Below are positions 45,980-57,810 of a stretch of 64,000 nucleotides of DNA, piece after piece. The stretch comes from Tetraselmis striata (Eukaryota > Chlorophyta > Chlorodendrophyceae > Chlorodendrales > Chlorodendraceae). The notes below the pieces were generated by a model that was not told where the DNA came from, did no database searches, and saw only the letters and a list, made by a program, of their open reading frames with translations. The translations under genes and the position numbers were made by a program. How positions within the stretch are numbered: position 1 is the stretch's first letter; the number at the start of each line of letters is the position of its first letter. The stretch is taken from positions 62,001-126,000 of the forward strand of contig VCJN01000812.1 of assembly GCA_006384855.1 (NCBI GenBank), in the 5' to 3' direction.

Positions 45980-47420
45980 TAAGCGAACGGAGAGAGCGGT
46001 GGATTGACGGAGAAGGGGTAGCGCCAGGTCATGAAGGAGGCACCGGGAAGGCCACCGCTGCGGAGTCCTGTTGGACTTGGAAGTGGCGTCGGAGTTAGTG
46101 GCCCGGCCGCCTTGGTGGCGAACCTGGGACAATGGAACTCCGATGGCGTTGGCGGCAGACGGTGCTCCCTTGCGAAGGCTGTGTGAGGTCCGGGAAGTGG
46201 CAGCGGGAGGGGCAGCACCGACAAAACGGACGGCTGTAGAAAACCAGTCCGACATTGTAGCGGCGGTCCAAGGTTTTGACTGCTCGCTTGGGGTGACCGC
46301 CAAGAAGTTTGTTTCAGGCAAGGCAACAGTAGCCAGGGGGACATACTGTACGTTGTCGATGAAGTGGTGCAGGAGACGTGCAACTCGGGGGTGTTCTGAC
46401 ACCGGAAGGAGAAGCACGCGCAGGTCGTCGGGTCCCCGTCGGCAGCCAGCGCGGCCTTTCTCGCGGTACACTCGGAGGGTAATGTTGTAATCGTCGACAT
46501 GCACATCCCGCACTCGCTCGGCAAGACACGCCAGTAAGTCCCATGGCAAAGAACATGAAGTTGATAACCGAGGCCACGAGGGCTCGGAAGTCGTGTTGGT
46601 ACTCTGTGGTGGGAGCAGACACAATCAACTCGGCCTTCGCGACGAAGTTGTAAGCTACATCAGCAGGCAGAGGAACTCGCAAAGGGGCGGCTTCCAAACG
46701 GCGCTGCCGCGGCATCATCCCACGCCTAGCTGCAGTAAGGTGTAGGCTGTCTTTGGCGATTGGGTCGAGGTTGTCCAGCTCGAAGAACGTGCTGATTGGA
46801 GACATGTAGGGTTGCAGTGACTTCGCTCCAATGTGCCCTCGCTCACCAATCCAGGCAACGTACCGGGCGACAATAGCAGTGGTCGCCTCCAGTGGGCTGA
46901 TGTTCTCGGAGTCGTGGCGGAACTCCGCGAACTGAAACAGTCTGCGGCGTAGCTCTTGAGTGTCTGAGCGGTGAGGGAGCTGGAGAGCAGGTCGAGCGTC
47001 CGTTGTCCTAGTTCGTGTGAGCCGAAAGCATCCTGCAGTCGTGATCGCAGTGAAGCAGCCCATGGGGCGATAGCTTCGGGCTCGTCAATTACGTAAGTGC
47101 GGCGTTTTACCGACAGAGTACAGTGGCGACTACTGTTTGCAAAGTACTCGGCCGCAGCGGTTAGGTTCCCGGCGGCTGGCCGGTAGTTGCTGGACGGGTT
47201 TGCAGTAGTACCAGTACGGGTTTGCGGGGCTAGGTATAGGCAAGCGGGCCGCTCCGCGCGCCCTTCGCGCTCGTACCGCCGGTCACGCGCGTAACGTACA
47301 CGCGCGAAGATTGGTCGTTGCGAACCAGTTGTAACACGCAGTGTGACAACCGACGGACGCAGTGATGAAATGGTACGGCAGGTGGTTGGTTGAGCCGCCC
47401 TGTGAAGGTGTACGGATGGT
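45980..47420 (-). other. Tyrosine recombinase region
   Basis: Minus-strand readings show a SAM-like core-binding half (LTAQTLKSYAADC; ATTAIVARYVAWIGERGHIG, SLQPYMSPISTFFEL) and a catalytic half (HDFRALVASVINFMFFAMG; SHSLRKGAPSAANAIGVPL, VRHQGGRATNS). HSLRKGA with a following H..GG is the H-x-x-R box typical of recombinases in PAT/DIRS-like elements of volvocine algae. It would integrate a circular DNA form without making target duplications. The frame is interrupted, so this copy is a relic. Confidence 0.75.
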
Positions 47421-47618
47421 TGAGCCGCACTCGGCTGTAGCTGCAGGAAGCGCCGCACCGAGGAAGGTCTACATGAAGTCTGTAAGGTGGGGGGGTCACG
47501 TCCTGAAACATGGCGCTCATCCCGTCGTTGAACTGCAAGGATGCGCTTTGCGCGCGGCGGTCACCGAAAGGTGGCCTCGCAACGCTCTAGCGGCTCCGAC
47601 GAAAGGCGCCCCACACCG

Positions 47619-48209
47619 TCACTCGCGCTCACCTTCGCGGCCACGCCCGCGTCCACCGCCACGTCCTCGTCCACGCCCACGCCCTGCAGCTCCTGCCGCT
47701 ACCCGAGCAGTAGCGGTTGCTTTGGCGCTGCTGGCCACTGTCGCCTCGAAGACGCGACGCTCGTAGTCCCTCATGAGGTCCCCAAAAATCGCAGAACCCA
47801 GATGCTCAGAAGCAGGCTGAAAGTACTGGGCTCGCAGCACGTCCAGAACACTTTGGTCACCGTGCACACGCTTGACATCATTAAGCCTTCGTAGGAAGGC
47901 CAAACGAAAGCGAAACGCCTTGTCGATGGCTTCGGCGTGGTTCCGAGCTCTCGCGAGGTAGGGGGTGAAGTCCTGACTAGCAGCAGGGACGTAGCAGGGC
48001 AGCGGTTCGTCGAGTGCCACGAAAAGTGCGGCCATGTGGGCACCGAAACACGACATCCATAGATACTCCTCCTGGGCCGGGAGACGCCGGTCATCCCGCT
48101 TGAGGTACTCGTTCGTTAGGTCGGTGCTCAAGGGGAAGAGTCCAGGCACTCGGCTGACCGGTCGAACGGCCTCGTAACCAGACTCCGCTCGCTGAAGTAG
48201 CTCTGGCAC
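47619..48209 (-). other. Gag-like ORF of the tyrosine-recombinase element
   Basis: A 197-residue reading with a helical middle (HMAALFVALDEPLPCYVPAA; AFRFRLAFLRRLNDVK) and a Gly/Arg repeat tail (GRGRGRGRGGGRGRGRE), as in RNA-binding Gag-like proteins. Position upstream of the recombinase fits. No knuckle seen. Confidence 0.45.
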
Positions 48210-48817
48210 CGCGAGGTAGTCACCCTCGTCACTCGCGGATTTTGCTCTGACACGGCCGCTCTTGGCTAGCTAGCTCTAGCAAGTCGGGGCGCTCTGCGGC
48301 TCCTCCGCTGCATGTCGGTTGTCCCGCGATGCGCTGCCCGGAACCGGAACCATGTGCTCCTTCAAACCTCCTCCATCAACAACGCGCTCACGAGCCGTCA
48401 ATTGGGCCATCGATGTATAGCAAGCTCTTGCAGTAATAATGTAGACTGGGCCTTACTTCACGTCTGCGTGTAGCGACTCGAGCGTCGGCTCAACGACATG
48501 TTCTTCTCCATCTAGCATGGTACGCACTACGGACATACGGATGAGAATATCACACACGGGTGATAAGCCGGGTGTGGTCTTGAACAACCTGGGGTGACCT
48601 TGCTCGCAACATGGTACGAGACAGTTTTAACATCGCTGCGTGGAACGCAGCGAAAACGGGAAGATGGCAGGCTCAGGTGTATGTTATGGCTGCTTTTATG
48701 TCTACTCGTGCTTCACCCAAAAAGGGCGCAACGACAGGTGCCTAGTTCCCGTACCACTGAGCAGCACTTGCAGCTGAAAAGCGGTTAGGTCAAGGGAGGA
48801 AACCCCATAAACTAGTT

Positions 48818-49430
48818 AATTACATCAGGGCTTTCACAGAAGCGCACTACAACAGAACTAGTTCAGCGACTAGATTATACTCGCTCTTGCTCCTGGGCGA
48901 TTTCCTGATCACCCATTGCAGCTATCTCATGTAGCGCTCCGTAGCCCTACAGGTACTGGTGTGAATTACAAAAAGGGCAGTTCCCCAGAATTAGCGCTAC
49001 AGGTACTAGTAAGGATTACAGGTGTCTCATAATTGTAATCATACGGGTACTCCTGTCGTACTGCTCTCGTAGCAGCGACACCGGACCGCGTCCGCCAGCA
49101 AAATATAGAGCAAAGAAACCCGACATCCACCACGACTGGTCTACTACTCAGGAGCAAACTGCCGTACAGTCTGATAGGACGCAGGCCTCGACCCGCCCCG
49201 GGCCGGTCGGGTCTCCGGCATCACACGCAGACGCAAGACGACAGCGTCCTGCGAGGCCCGGCCAGGTCCGGCTGACCAACAGTTCCTTTCGAGCAACCTC
49301 GGTCGCCCCGCCGGTGGGGGTGAAGATAGGGGTACCTGGCTGCCAGGTAAACAGATATATACGACTCCTGAAACGGCACAGACAACTGCGGTAGTGACTG
49401 TTTGGTCGTCTACTTCCTAGCCTACCTGTG
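48818..49430 (+). promoter_or_regulatory. Upstream region of the F-box/LRR gene with a TATA-like box
   Basis: No ORF of note. ACAGATATATACG gives a TATA-like box at 49356-49361, 70 bp before the ATG, a usual spacing for a short leader. An AGGCCCGGCCAGGTCC / GGCCGGTCGGG GC-rich inverted stretch lies near 49195-49265. Confidence 0.35.
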
Positions 49431-49982
49431 ATGTCTGCTCTGGAGCCCGTTTGGGCTGCCCTGCCTTGCGCTGTCTTTGCCGAGCTGCTGCCGTCGCTGT
49501 CGCGCGCGGACTACGCCGCGCTGCGCTGCTGCTGCAAGTCCTGGCACGCCAGCCTTGCCAACACCCTGCCAGAGCTGGCGCCAGTCGGGCCCAGCCCGCC
49601 GGGGTGGGCGGCACGCTTCCCGGCGCTACAGCGCCTCGACTGGTCTGGGTGCATCTGCCCTGTCTCGGACGCCGACCTCGCACAGGCGGGCGAATTGCAT
49701 CGGCTGGCCTACCTCGACTGCACACCCCTGGAGAACACGAAGGAACTCAGCACCCTCACTGACCGCGGGCTTGCCCTCCTTGAGGTGCGCCGAGGCCAGC
49801 TTCTTGGCTGCGTAGCCGCCTTCCACGCCCCATCACACCTAACATAAGCTCAGGGTTGGGCGGGAGGGACATCCCCAACCCCCCCCCCCCCCCCCCCCCC
49901 CCCCTCCCTCTGGGCCAGCTTGCGTAGCTGTGGGCATAACCTTGGCGGCCATGTATGATGAGGGCGAGACAGCATAGGCAGC

Positions 49983-50013
<31 letters not shown>

Positions 50014-52987
50014 AAAAAATCAAAAATAAACTGGTGGTTGATTGTGAGGGTTGGGGCGAGAGGGGGACTGGGGGTTGGGGGTTACGTCCGAGGACCATAT
50101 GGACTGACTCTGCACCTCGCCCTGCTCCGCAGGCACTGCCCATGCTGACGCATCTAAACCTCAGCAGCTGCCGTTTGATAACCGACTCGGGGATTGCACA
50201 GCTGGCTTCCATGCCGCTGACTCGCACGCTGCACACGCTGAGTCTCAGCAACTGCCGGCTGCTCACAGACGGCAGCATCATGTCCCTGCAGAATCTGGGG
50301 GCGCTGCAGCGACTGAGCCTGTACGGACTCAAGGAGGCACGCCCCCGATGCCATGTCATCCTGGATTATGGGCTTTGTGAGCACGGGCCAGCGCCACTTA
50401 GCAGACGCAATGCCACACTGATATTGTTGGCATGATGTTGCTCAGGTTTCAGCTTCCAGCATCTCCTGCCTGAAGCAGCTGCCGCTTACAAGCCTGGACC
50501 TCAGGCTGTGCAAGGGCATCAGTGCGCACCGCCATCCCCGCAGCGTATGCTAGTTGTAGACTCCTACTGCAATCTCGAACTCTCCACCGCAGTGTTCCCT
50601 CATGTCACCAACTCGCCAAGTCATGGCCTGCAATAAGATGAGGTCGCGCTTGCCTGACAAACATGCTCACCTCATCCCGCCATACCCCTTCTGCTTCAGC
50701 CAACCTCGCTCTGGACTCGCTGAAGGAGATCGCCACCCTGACGGAACTGGACCTCACCGGCTGTGACGCCATCTCGGATCTCGGGGTGCACCAGCTTTGT
50801 CAGCTAACAGGCCTGCAAACACTGCAGCTGGATGCCTGCCGCCAACTTACAGACTACTCGCTGGCAGCGCTGTCACGGCTCACCAACCTGCGTACGCTGG
50901 GCGCCAGCATGTGGCGAGAGCTCACAGGCGATGGCCTCAGCGACCTGCCTGCTGGTGCCCCCCCCCCCCCCCCCCCCCGGGCGCTTCTCTCACATTCCCG
51001 TCCTCTCATTGCATTGTTAACACGGTGCCGCCGGACTGCAGTCAGGGCCTTTGCATCTCATGACCACCCTGCCTCGCAGGGATAACACACCTGAATGTGA
51101 GCTGGGCGCCTCGGCTGCGCAGCGTGGATAGTCTGCAGGTCGTGGCAGCAACTCTCAGGTGCATCGCACCCCCTCCCCCGCCCCCTCCCCGCCCCTCTGA
51201 AAACCACAGCACCTTAATGCAGTGGGCGAGTCAACAAACTGTCCATCACTACAGAGAGGCGCATCTCTGTATTGCTATTGATAGACCATGACAGGGCGCC
51301 TTTTCTATATGCAAGCGAGACACAGCCACTCCAATGCGTTACAGTATCACGGTTGTCCGGCAGAAGTGCCATTATGCCTATTCGCTTTTAACCTCCTGGT
51401 CATGGTCTACTTTCACCCTCCCGGCGTCATGTCCAGACACAAACCGGACCAAAGGTATTGCACCTGGCAGATCCATGATCTTGCTGCGACTGGGGTAGCT
51501 TCTGACCCCCCCGCCCCCCCCCCCCCCCCCCCCCCTATTCCTCCCCTCTCGGCGGCAGGTGCCTGGACCTGCAGCACTCGGGCGTGACAGACCTGCGCCT
51601 GCACTCGTTGATAGCTTTGTCTGCCCTGGAGCGCCTCTCCCTGGCAAGCTGTGCGGAGCTGCAACTGTCGGCCCAGAGCCCTGTGGCGCGCGCCCTCGCA
51701 CGGCTTCCCGGGCTGCAGTCACTGGACCTCTCGGACAACATTTCTGTGCGGGACGTGCACCTGGAGACGCTCCGCGCGGCAACCAACCTGACAAGCCTGT
51801 CACTTCTGCGTTGCAAGGTGGGCACCTTCCAGGGCGGTATTGGTTGAACTTTCTGGCTTGGTGTACGAAATCCGTAGTTCGTCAGCGCGGTTGGGTGGGC
51901 GGAGGCCCCACCAAAGCGTCCCCATAAGAATCATAGCGGGTCCAGAGTACTGTTTTCATGGCCGCAAACAGTACTACCTGCAGTAAAGCCACAGTGCTAT
52001 ATATTGCACCGAATTCCGGACAATCCAGCACTGCAGCACGGGCAAACTTGCAAGCGGCTTCCTGTAGGTAGCGTGTGCCGTCGTACGTACTTGTTCATAC
52101 CATTTGCGCCGTCGATATCTGTCCACCACTTCGGTTGCGTTTCTCCACGAAGTCAAAATGATGCACGTGTGGAGGGCATCCATGCCAAGTATCCCATACA
52201 TTGTTCATTCCAAACCGAGTGAATACGCCCTTTGGGGGCAAATGAGATGTCTTGAGAGGTGTAGTGTGCACCAAGCCGGTTATATCCAGATGAGAACAAC
52301 AATAGAAACCATACAATCGACATGTTCTGTATGTTCCCTGTATGAGTAAGCGTATGCAAGGAGCTTACCCCCGTCGATATTTTCCGTGGTTCTATATTAT
52401 GTGTGCATGCCCACCTTTCCCTTTTAATGGATTGTCAATGGTTGAACCCACCCCAATATCAAATGCCTTACTATATACACGAGGGCACGCAGATACAAAT
52501 GGGATGTCTTGAGAGGTGTAGTGTGCACCAAGCCGGTTATATCCAGATGAGAACGACAATGGTGACCATACAACTGACATGTTCTGTATGTTCCCTGTAT
52601 GAGTACGCGTATGCAAGGAGCTTACCCCCGTCGATATTTTCCGGGGTTCTATATTATGTGTGCATGCCCACCTTTACCTTGTAATGGATCGTCAATGGCT
52701 GAACCCACCCCAATATCAAATGCCTGACTGCAGCCCCTTTCTGCTGACCAACCACATGTTTATAGAGGCATGTATGATGCCGAGACCCATTACACCCTCC
52801 CCGGGGTTGCTGACCCTGCCTGTGCTCCCCACAGGGCATCACGGACGCGGGGCTTCGCCACCTGCACGCGCTACCATTGCTTGCAAACCTGAACATCATC
52901 GGCTGCTTTCAGATCAGCACTGCTGGGGTAGCACAGCTCACGGCAGCGCGGCCAAAGCTCTGCGTCAGGAGCTCTGTGGCCAAATAA
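49431..52987 (+). CDS. F-box/LRR protein (AMN1/FBXL-like), seven exons, 459 aa
   Basis: Exons 49431-49784, 50133-50336, 50446-50521, 50700-50954, 51080-51158, 51559-51817 and 52835-52987 join in frame (1,380 nt including TAA). Residues about 5-45 form an F-box (LPCAVFAELLPSLSRADYAA, then RCCCKSWHASL). This is followed by Cys-type LRRs of the AMN1 kind (LTHLNLSSCRLITDSGIAQL; LTELDLTGCDAISDLGVHQL; LANLNIIGCFQISTAGVAQL). F-box proteins of this class recruit substrates to SCF ubiquitin ligases through Skp1. Intron 2 seems to use a GC donor (GAG|GCACGC, 50337). Introns 1, 4 and 5 carry long C runs. TGTAA at 53178, 191 bp after the stop, fits the chlorophyte polyadenylation signal. The ATG follows a TATA-like box by 70 bp. 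Confidence 0.88.
52242..52730 (+). repeat. Direct duplication (about 230 bp, offset 257 bp) in intron 6 of the F-box gene
   Basis: GATGTCTTGAGAGGTGTAGT and the following ~220 bp occur at 52246 and again at 52503 with about 95% identity. Intron 6 is over 1 kb, far longer than its neighbours, partly because of this. Confidence 0.85.
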
Positions 52988-53286
52988 CACCCTGGTCATG
53001 GGGGCATCTTTGCGCAGAGGCATTGCGCTTAACCCCCCCCCCCCCCACCCCCCCCCCCCCCCCCCCCCCTCCGTGCCCCTCCATTCCCCGACCTTGTGTG
53101 CCAAGCCCTTCAATGCTCCGACGCCCTGGATCCTGTAGCAATACATTTAAAAACGTGTATAAACCAGTCCCACTTTATGTAACATGACAACCTCGAACCA
53201 AGTGGACTAGTGCGCTCGGGGATTCTGCCCCCTCAGCCGTGCCAGATCCTGCTGCCCTGGCGGTTGCTAGCTGAGTGGCTTCAGCA
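52988..53286. terminator. Shared 3' region of two convergent genes
   Basis: 299 bp separate the stop codons of the F-box gene and the SRPBCC gene. It contains an interrupted C run (53034-53070) and TGTAA at 53178-53182, read on the plus strand. Confidence 0.5.
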
Positions 53287-54640
53287 TCAGCGCCCGGAGC
53301 TCTTTCTTGCTGCCACGTCCTTGAACCGCTTCATGTCGGCGCCAATGACCGACTCCACCAGCGGCTGCAGCGCCTGTGTGTGTGTGTCCCATCCAGCGAT
53401 AGGGCGGGCTTAGTTGCGGTGGGGTTGGCTAGAGAAGCTCTTGGAGTTGTCGAGAGGGCATGGGGGGGGAGGGGGAGGGGTAGCGTACGTTTGCGAAGGG
53501 GGCCAGCGCATCAGGCACCTCGTAGGAGATGGTGAGTGTCACGTTGCAGCTCTGAGGGGTGCGCCTGGCATACCAGTGAGGCCAGGGGCAAGCGTCAGTC
53601 TAGCGCCGTGCCGGGGCAAGTGGAGCGGAACATGGGGTTCGTACAGCTGAGGTGTGCCCCTTACCTGAAGAATCGGATGGAGCCACGGTTCGCCACCTGG
53701 AGGCAGAGGCACATCACAAGCAGGGCCGGTCAAGGTGCTGCGAATGGGGGGCAGATATAGAGTCCCAGGCGCTGGCCTCACCTCAATGCCCTGCATTGAC
53801 ATGGATCCGGGCACGGAGCGCCAGTGGATCTTCTGCAGCGGGATGGGTGTCAGGTTCTGCGCCAGCCAGGACAGCGTCCAGTCTCGGCCAAACTGGTTTG
53901 TTTTCAGGGTCCAGCGGCTCATCTTTGGGTCATCATCTTCTATCTGCGTGCGCCAGTGCAAGGATGCCGCCATAGAAAGGTCAGCATCTGGTACCAATAG
54001 TGCTGCGTGGCGCTTTAGCAGGAGCAGGCCCCATCCCGCCCGCGCAGTAGATCCAAGGCGCAGGTCAAGGCGCACCTGGACGCTGTCCACCCAGGGCATC
54101 CACGTCGGGATGAGCGATCGGTCGTCCCAGAGAGCCCATGCCTCCTCGACTGGAACGTCCACATCGATGCTCGCACTGCAGCAGTCAGCACGACAAGCAT
54201 CAGGCCGCGCTCAGCACAGTGAACCGACCGCCCTCTAAACAGGTACATCTGTCTGCCGGCCGCACTTGTTCTCTATCCACTGGGATGCGCTCCACTTGCG
54301 GCCGTTAGCGCAGCTGCTTGCGAGCCGTGTTCCGGACATAGAGCTTGTTGATGCGCGGCAGCGCACTCCAGATAGCGCTGTGCGCCTCACATCCCGCAAC
54401 TTGGCGGCCGGCTGCTCATGCCAGCAGTGCAGGGAGTGCAGAGCTGAGTTCTCATAGGCCGCCCTCTGTTTTGCCCCCCCCCCCCCCCCCCCCCCCCCCC
54501 TCCCACACCCCACTGAGAATGGCGCATGGCGCACTTCCCTGCCCGGTAGCTGTACTCACCGGGCGTGGCGATCGCAACGCTGTGGAGCGATAAGCCACGA
54601 TGGGAGAAGCTGAACGGGGGGAGCAGCTGCAGGACAGCAT
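53287..54640 (-). CDS. SRPBCC (polyketide cyclase/START-like) protein, probably plastid-targeted, seven exons, 240 aa
   Basis: Exons 54640-54560, 54465-54266, 54175-54076, 53943-53782, 53696-53665, 53549-53489 and 53373-53287 join in frame (723 nt with stop). The Ser/Arg-rich N-terminus (MLSCSCSPRSASPIVAYRST) looks like a chloroplast transit peptide. The core reads ASIDVDVPVEEAWALWDDRS, IPTWMPWVDSV, SRWTLKTNQFGRDWTLSWLA, KIHWRSVPGS, VTLTISYEVPDALAPF and ends VIGADMKRFKDVAARK. It matches the plant plastid family annotated as polyketide cyclase/dehydrase and lipid transport; the ligand is not known. The exon 2 donor (AA|GTGCGG, 54266) is the least certain, chosen because it gives the needed phase 2. 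Confidence 0.85.
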
Positions 54641-56989
54641 TATGGTCTGGCGGTAGAAGAAACGGCGAGTGTGGATGATGAGTGGGGCCGAGTGAGGTGG
54701 GGCGGGGTTCTCTGCCACACTGTGAGAGGGCCCCGCTTGGTTGACAAGACTGTTGGCGGAGGAGGACGCAGAAGGAAACAACAGATCAGTGCAGGACGGA
54801 GGGTGCGAGTGCTGTACTGGCACGACGGGTTGCCGCTAGCGACTAAACCGGCTGGATCAGCTTCGTCCGATCATCGGCTTGATCGATGGTGCAGCCAATC
54901 TGTCAAAGCAGCCAGCCTGTGATAGCGTTCAGGGTTGGCTACAGGGATAGCGTCCATTGAATGCACGGAAAGCAGGCGATGGAATGCGCTACAGGTCCTT
55001 AATCCATGCATCAGTACAGTGAGCAGCGGGTTCAGGACTTCAGGTACAGGTACCCTGTACTCGTACCAGAGGTCCCCAGGTAACCAGAGGTCCCCAGATC
55101 ATCTCGTAGGATAAAAGTACTGCGGAGCGGCATGTAGGATCTGAATCATCTGACACCAATAATTCCCCGCATCGCGGTACCCGGACTAGTACCTCGTATC
55201 GGAATGGCGGGGGTGGGATGCGCCCCGGCCCCCCGCCAGCGCCGCTCCCAGCACAATACCGGTATCTCCCAGCACAATCATGCGAACAGATGGGCTGATC
55301 GATCGCGCGGAGCGGCAGTTGACCAGAATAGCCCAAGTGATGGCGCTTGGGACACTAACGTCCGTGTTATAATCCTTAATATGGCTCAAACACTCACCTC
55401 AACTGTCGTCGCATCGCGGAATTATCTGAGAGCAGACCAAGGGTGCCACTTTTTCCGGCCGTTTTGGGAGGTTGCATGTGGTATGTTCGTATGTTCCCGG
55501 CACCAGCCAGTACTGGCGCGAATTACAAATAAAGGCACAATAATTACACTGTTACTACACATTTCCACATAAGTTTGGGGTCCCTTGTCGGCAGTCTCAA
55601 GACTTCAGAAGTCTAGGGCACCTGAACGTAGGGTATATGCGATGAAACCCTGGAACCTCAGAGGGGTTTATTAGACCTGCATGACGAGTGGCTCAAACTC
55701 AAGCTTAAAAACCTTTGACTAGGGTGTCACGCTGCACTTGGTGCGTGGATGGGCGTCGCTTGCAACTGCACCAAAACCAGGGTCGATATCACGCACACGC
55801 CGACGCGTGTGAATAGACAACCAAACGGCGGGATGGCCATGAGCGCGTGATATAACACATTGGCGACGGGCTCGGGCGCATTTGGTTGGCCGGGGTGCAG
55901 CCGTGTGGGCGGCGGCTAGTACATGTCGCGTTGCGATACCATATATACTACTGACATGGCATCCGTGTCGGCCACGCTCAGCAACACCCCCTTGGCTTTA
56001 AAACGCTATAACTTCTCAGGGTTTGTTCAGATTCTTTTTAGCTACCATGCAATTTCTCGTTCAAATCTGCGCCGAAACTAACCTTCCAAAATCAAAAATT
56101 CGATTTTTGGGGCCCTGGAAAAAAATCCCCAACGATGATCATCCAAGTTGCCCCGCCCTCACTGCCTCATGTGCCCACTCATGTCGGCGCGTGGCTTTGC
56201 GCCATGTGCGTGTCAAAGCCCCATACTCGGTTGTGAGAAAGCGTTATGTGTGTGGATGACCACGGACCACCAACACTTGGCATGTGCCGCCTCCTAGCGA
56301 TATATATACACATCTACCAGCCAAAATGCCATTTTCCACTGCATTTTTCATGGAATTTCTTATTAGTTAAAGTCCACGCCCCTACTGCGCCACCCCACCC
56401 ACGAAACGGTGCAACTGGCATTCCACCACGCGCCCCCATAGTAGAGCATCACCGTACGCCAAGCAAAGGGGCCATCGAGCGCCTTTCATACGTGCGTTCG
56501 CCACAGTAACAACATTTTCACCCCAAAATTGCTCCCCACAGTGGCCAACTTTCTCGTTGCGGTGTCACGTCGGATCGTGCCTATAGCGACATGCTTTCAG
56601 TGGCATACACGCACGGTTTGTGCAACTTATGCCAAGGCCCGTACTCACCGAGTTTGGTGCGACGAGTGCCGCTATTTCCATAGGCTCGGACGGTTGGCGC
56701 AACCCACAATTTTCTAGCGCCACCGCATCATGCACTGATTTCGCGTTTTTTAAATGGCGCCCACAAATGGTCGTGCTGTCGCGCGGGTAGTGGGTATAAA
56801 GCGCACAATAGGCGTTTGCCCGAACTATTCCCACTGTAGTTAGCATGTATGCACATGCAGCCGGCGTTTTCCTCGCCCATGCATGCGCTTTGCGATCGAA
56901 AATGCAAAACCCGGACTTATATTAATTACATGAGCTAGCAGCAGAAGGCGATATCGGAAATCACCAAAATAAAAGGCAATCAGAAAGGT
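54641..56989. other. Gene-free stretch upstream of the SRPBCC gene
   Basis: The first ~200 bp should hold the SRPBCC promoter; no TATA box is obvious. From about 55.9 to 56.9 kb the DNA is AT-richer (AAAAATTCGATTTTT palindrome near 56093) and carries no ORF with protein character. I see no tRNA, rRNA or transposon ends here. Confidence 0.45.
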
Positions 56990-57810
56990 CCTCTACATCG
57001 ATTGCGGGGTGGAAGCAGTAACATGAGAAGACGCAGAGTGGGCACGAGCACACGCATCAGACTTGGCCATCTGCACACCGGCAGAGAGAATGCCGCCCAG
57101 GGTACCATGCACGCAAGCCGAGACCCGCTGCAACAGCCCCCGCCGTGTGCGCGACAGGTGACGGCGGAACTCAGCAGGTTGGCCGGCGACAAAGTTTCGA
57201 AGTGCCTGAACGGATTGACCACGAAGAAAGCAAGAGGTCGGGGCGGAAGGACCGCCAGGGAAGTTAGTTGCGCACAGCCAACAGCACCGCGAAGATGTAG
57301 ACCACAGTCAAAGCGGACTTCCCGAGTCGGCCGCGGTCCTCAACCACAAAAGGGTAGTACCGGTGAACACCCTGCACTGGGGCGGAAGACGCCCGGTCCG
57401 CTGCCAACTTAGCATGCTCCGCCTCGGTCGCCGCGATTCCCGGGATGCACCAGCGGGGGTCGTTGCTCCAAGTGGGGGTCGTGGAGGACACGCACGCGAA
57501 GTCGATCATGTAATCTCACGCTGCCCCTCCCCACCCCGCCAGCGTCAGGTCCGACGGCCGCGAGCGGTCCGCTGGGCGCAGCCCACTCGTCTCAAGGGTC
57601 AAGTCGCCGGCTCCCGAGCGGTCCCGGTCAAGCACCGCCCCCGCATCAATTGCCACAGATGCCCACAAATTCTTCAAAGCGGTATGCATGCGGTGCTTGT
57701 AGTTCGCTACGGGGCATATGGGTAGATGATCCACGATGAAATCCGTAGCGCTCCGGTTCGAGCCATCCGTAGAGCGAAGCCATAAGGGATCAATACCACA
57801 CGTTGGGCCA
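56990..57810 (-). pseudogene. 3' fragment of a LINE-like retrotransposon, cut by CACTA copy 2
   Basis: Minus-strand frames read FIVDHLPICPVANYKHRMHT and LKNLWASVAIDAGAVLDRD, then RSRPSDLTLAGW, MIDFACVSSTT, EAEHAKLAADRA and HRYYPFVVEDRGRLGKSAL. This pattern (H-x-x-H/aG, then a D...IDF-x-V...K and a terminal PF-V-x-x-x-G-R-L-G) resembles the segment after the reverse transcriptase in algal LINEs, possibly a PDDEXK-like nuclease. There is an in-frame TGA after GGAA (57523-57525) and a frame change after AVRN (57264 on). The upstream RT is absent because the CACTA element starts at 57811. Confidence 0.45.

Larger units (their letters stand above)
45639..48817 (-). mobile_element. Tyrosine-recombinase retroelement-like transposon with split direct repeats (PAT/TOC/Ngaro type), RT not seen; broken
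   Basis: A 180-bp repeat occurs directly at 45763-45942 and 48634-48817 (CGCTGCGTGGAACGCAGCG ... AAACCCCATAAACTAGTT). A 27-bp repeat (CATTTCAAAGTTGRGTCTGG...) occurs at 45639-45665 and 45948-45974. On the minus strand the order is A1 - ORFs - B1 A2 - B2, the split-direct-repeat layout of PAT/TOC and Ngaro/Kangaroo elements. Inside are a Gag-like ORF and a tyrosine recombinase. No reverse transcriptase or RNase H is visible in the 2.7-kb interior, so this is either an internally reduced derivative or a recombinase-only relative. Coding is broken two or three times. Confidence 0.65.

Noticed and set aside
54235-54250. Extending SRPBCC exon 2 to a donor at GAT|GTACCT
   Set aside because: It gives phase 0, but the next exon needs phase 2; AA|GTGCGG at 54266 fits.
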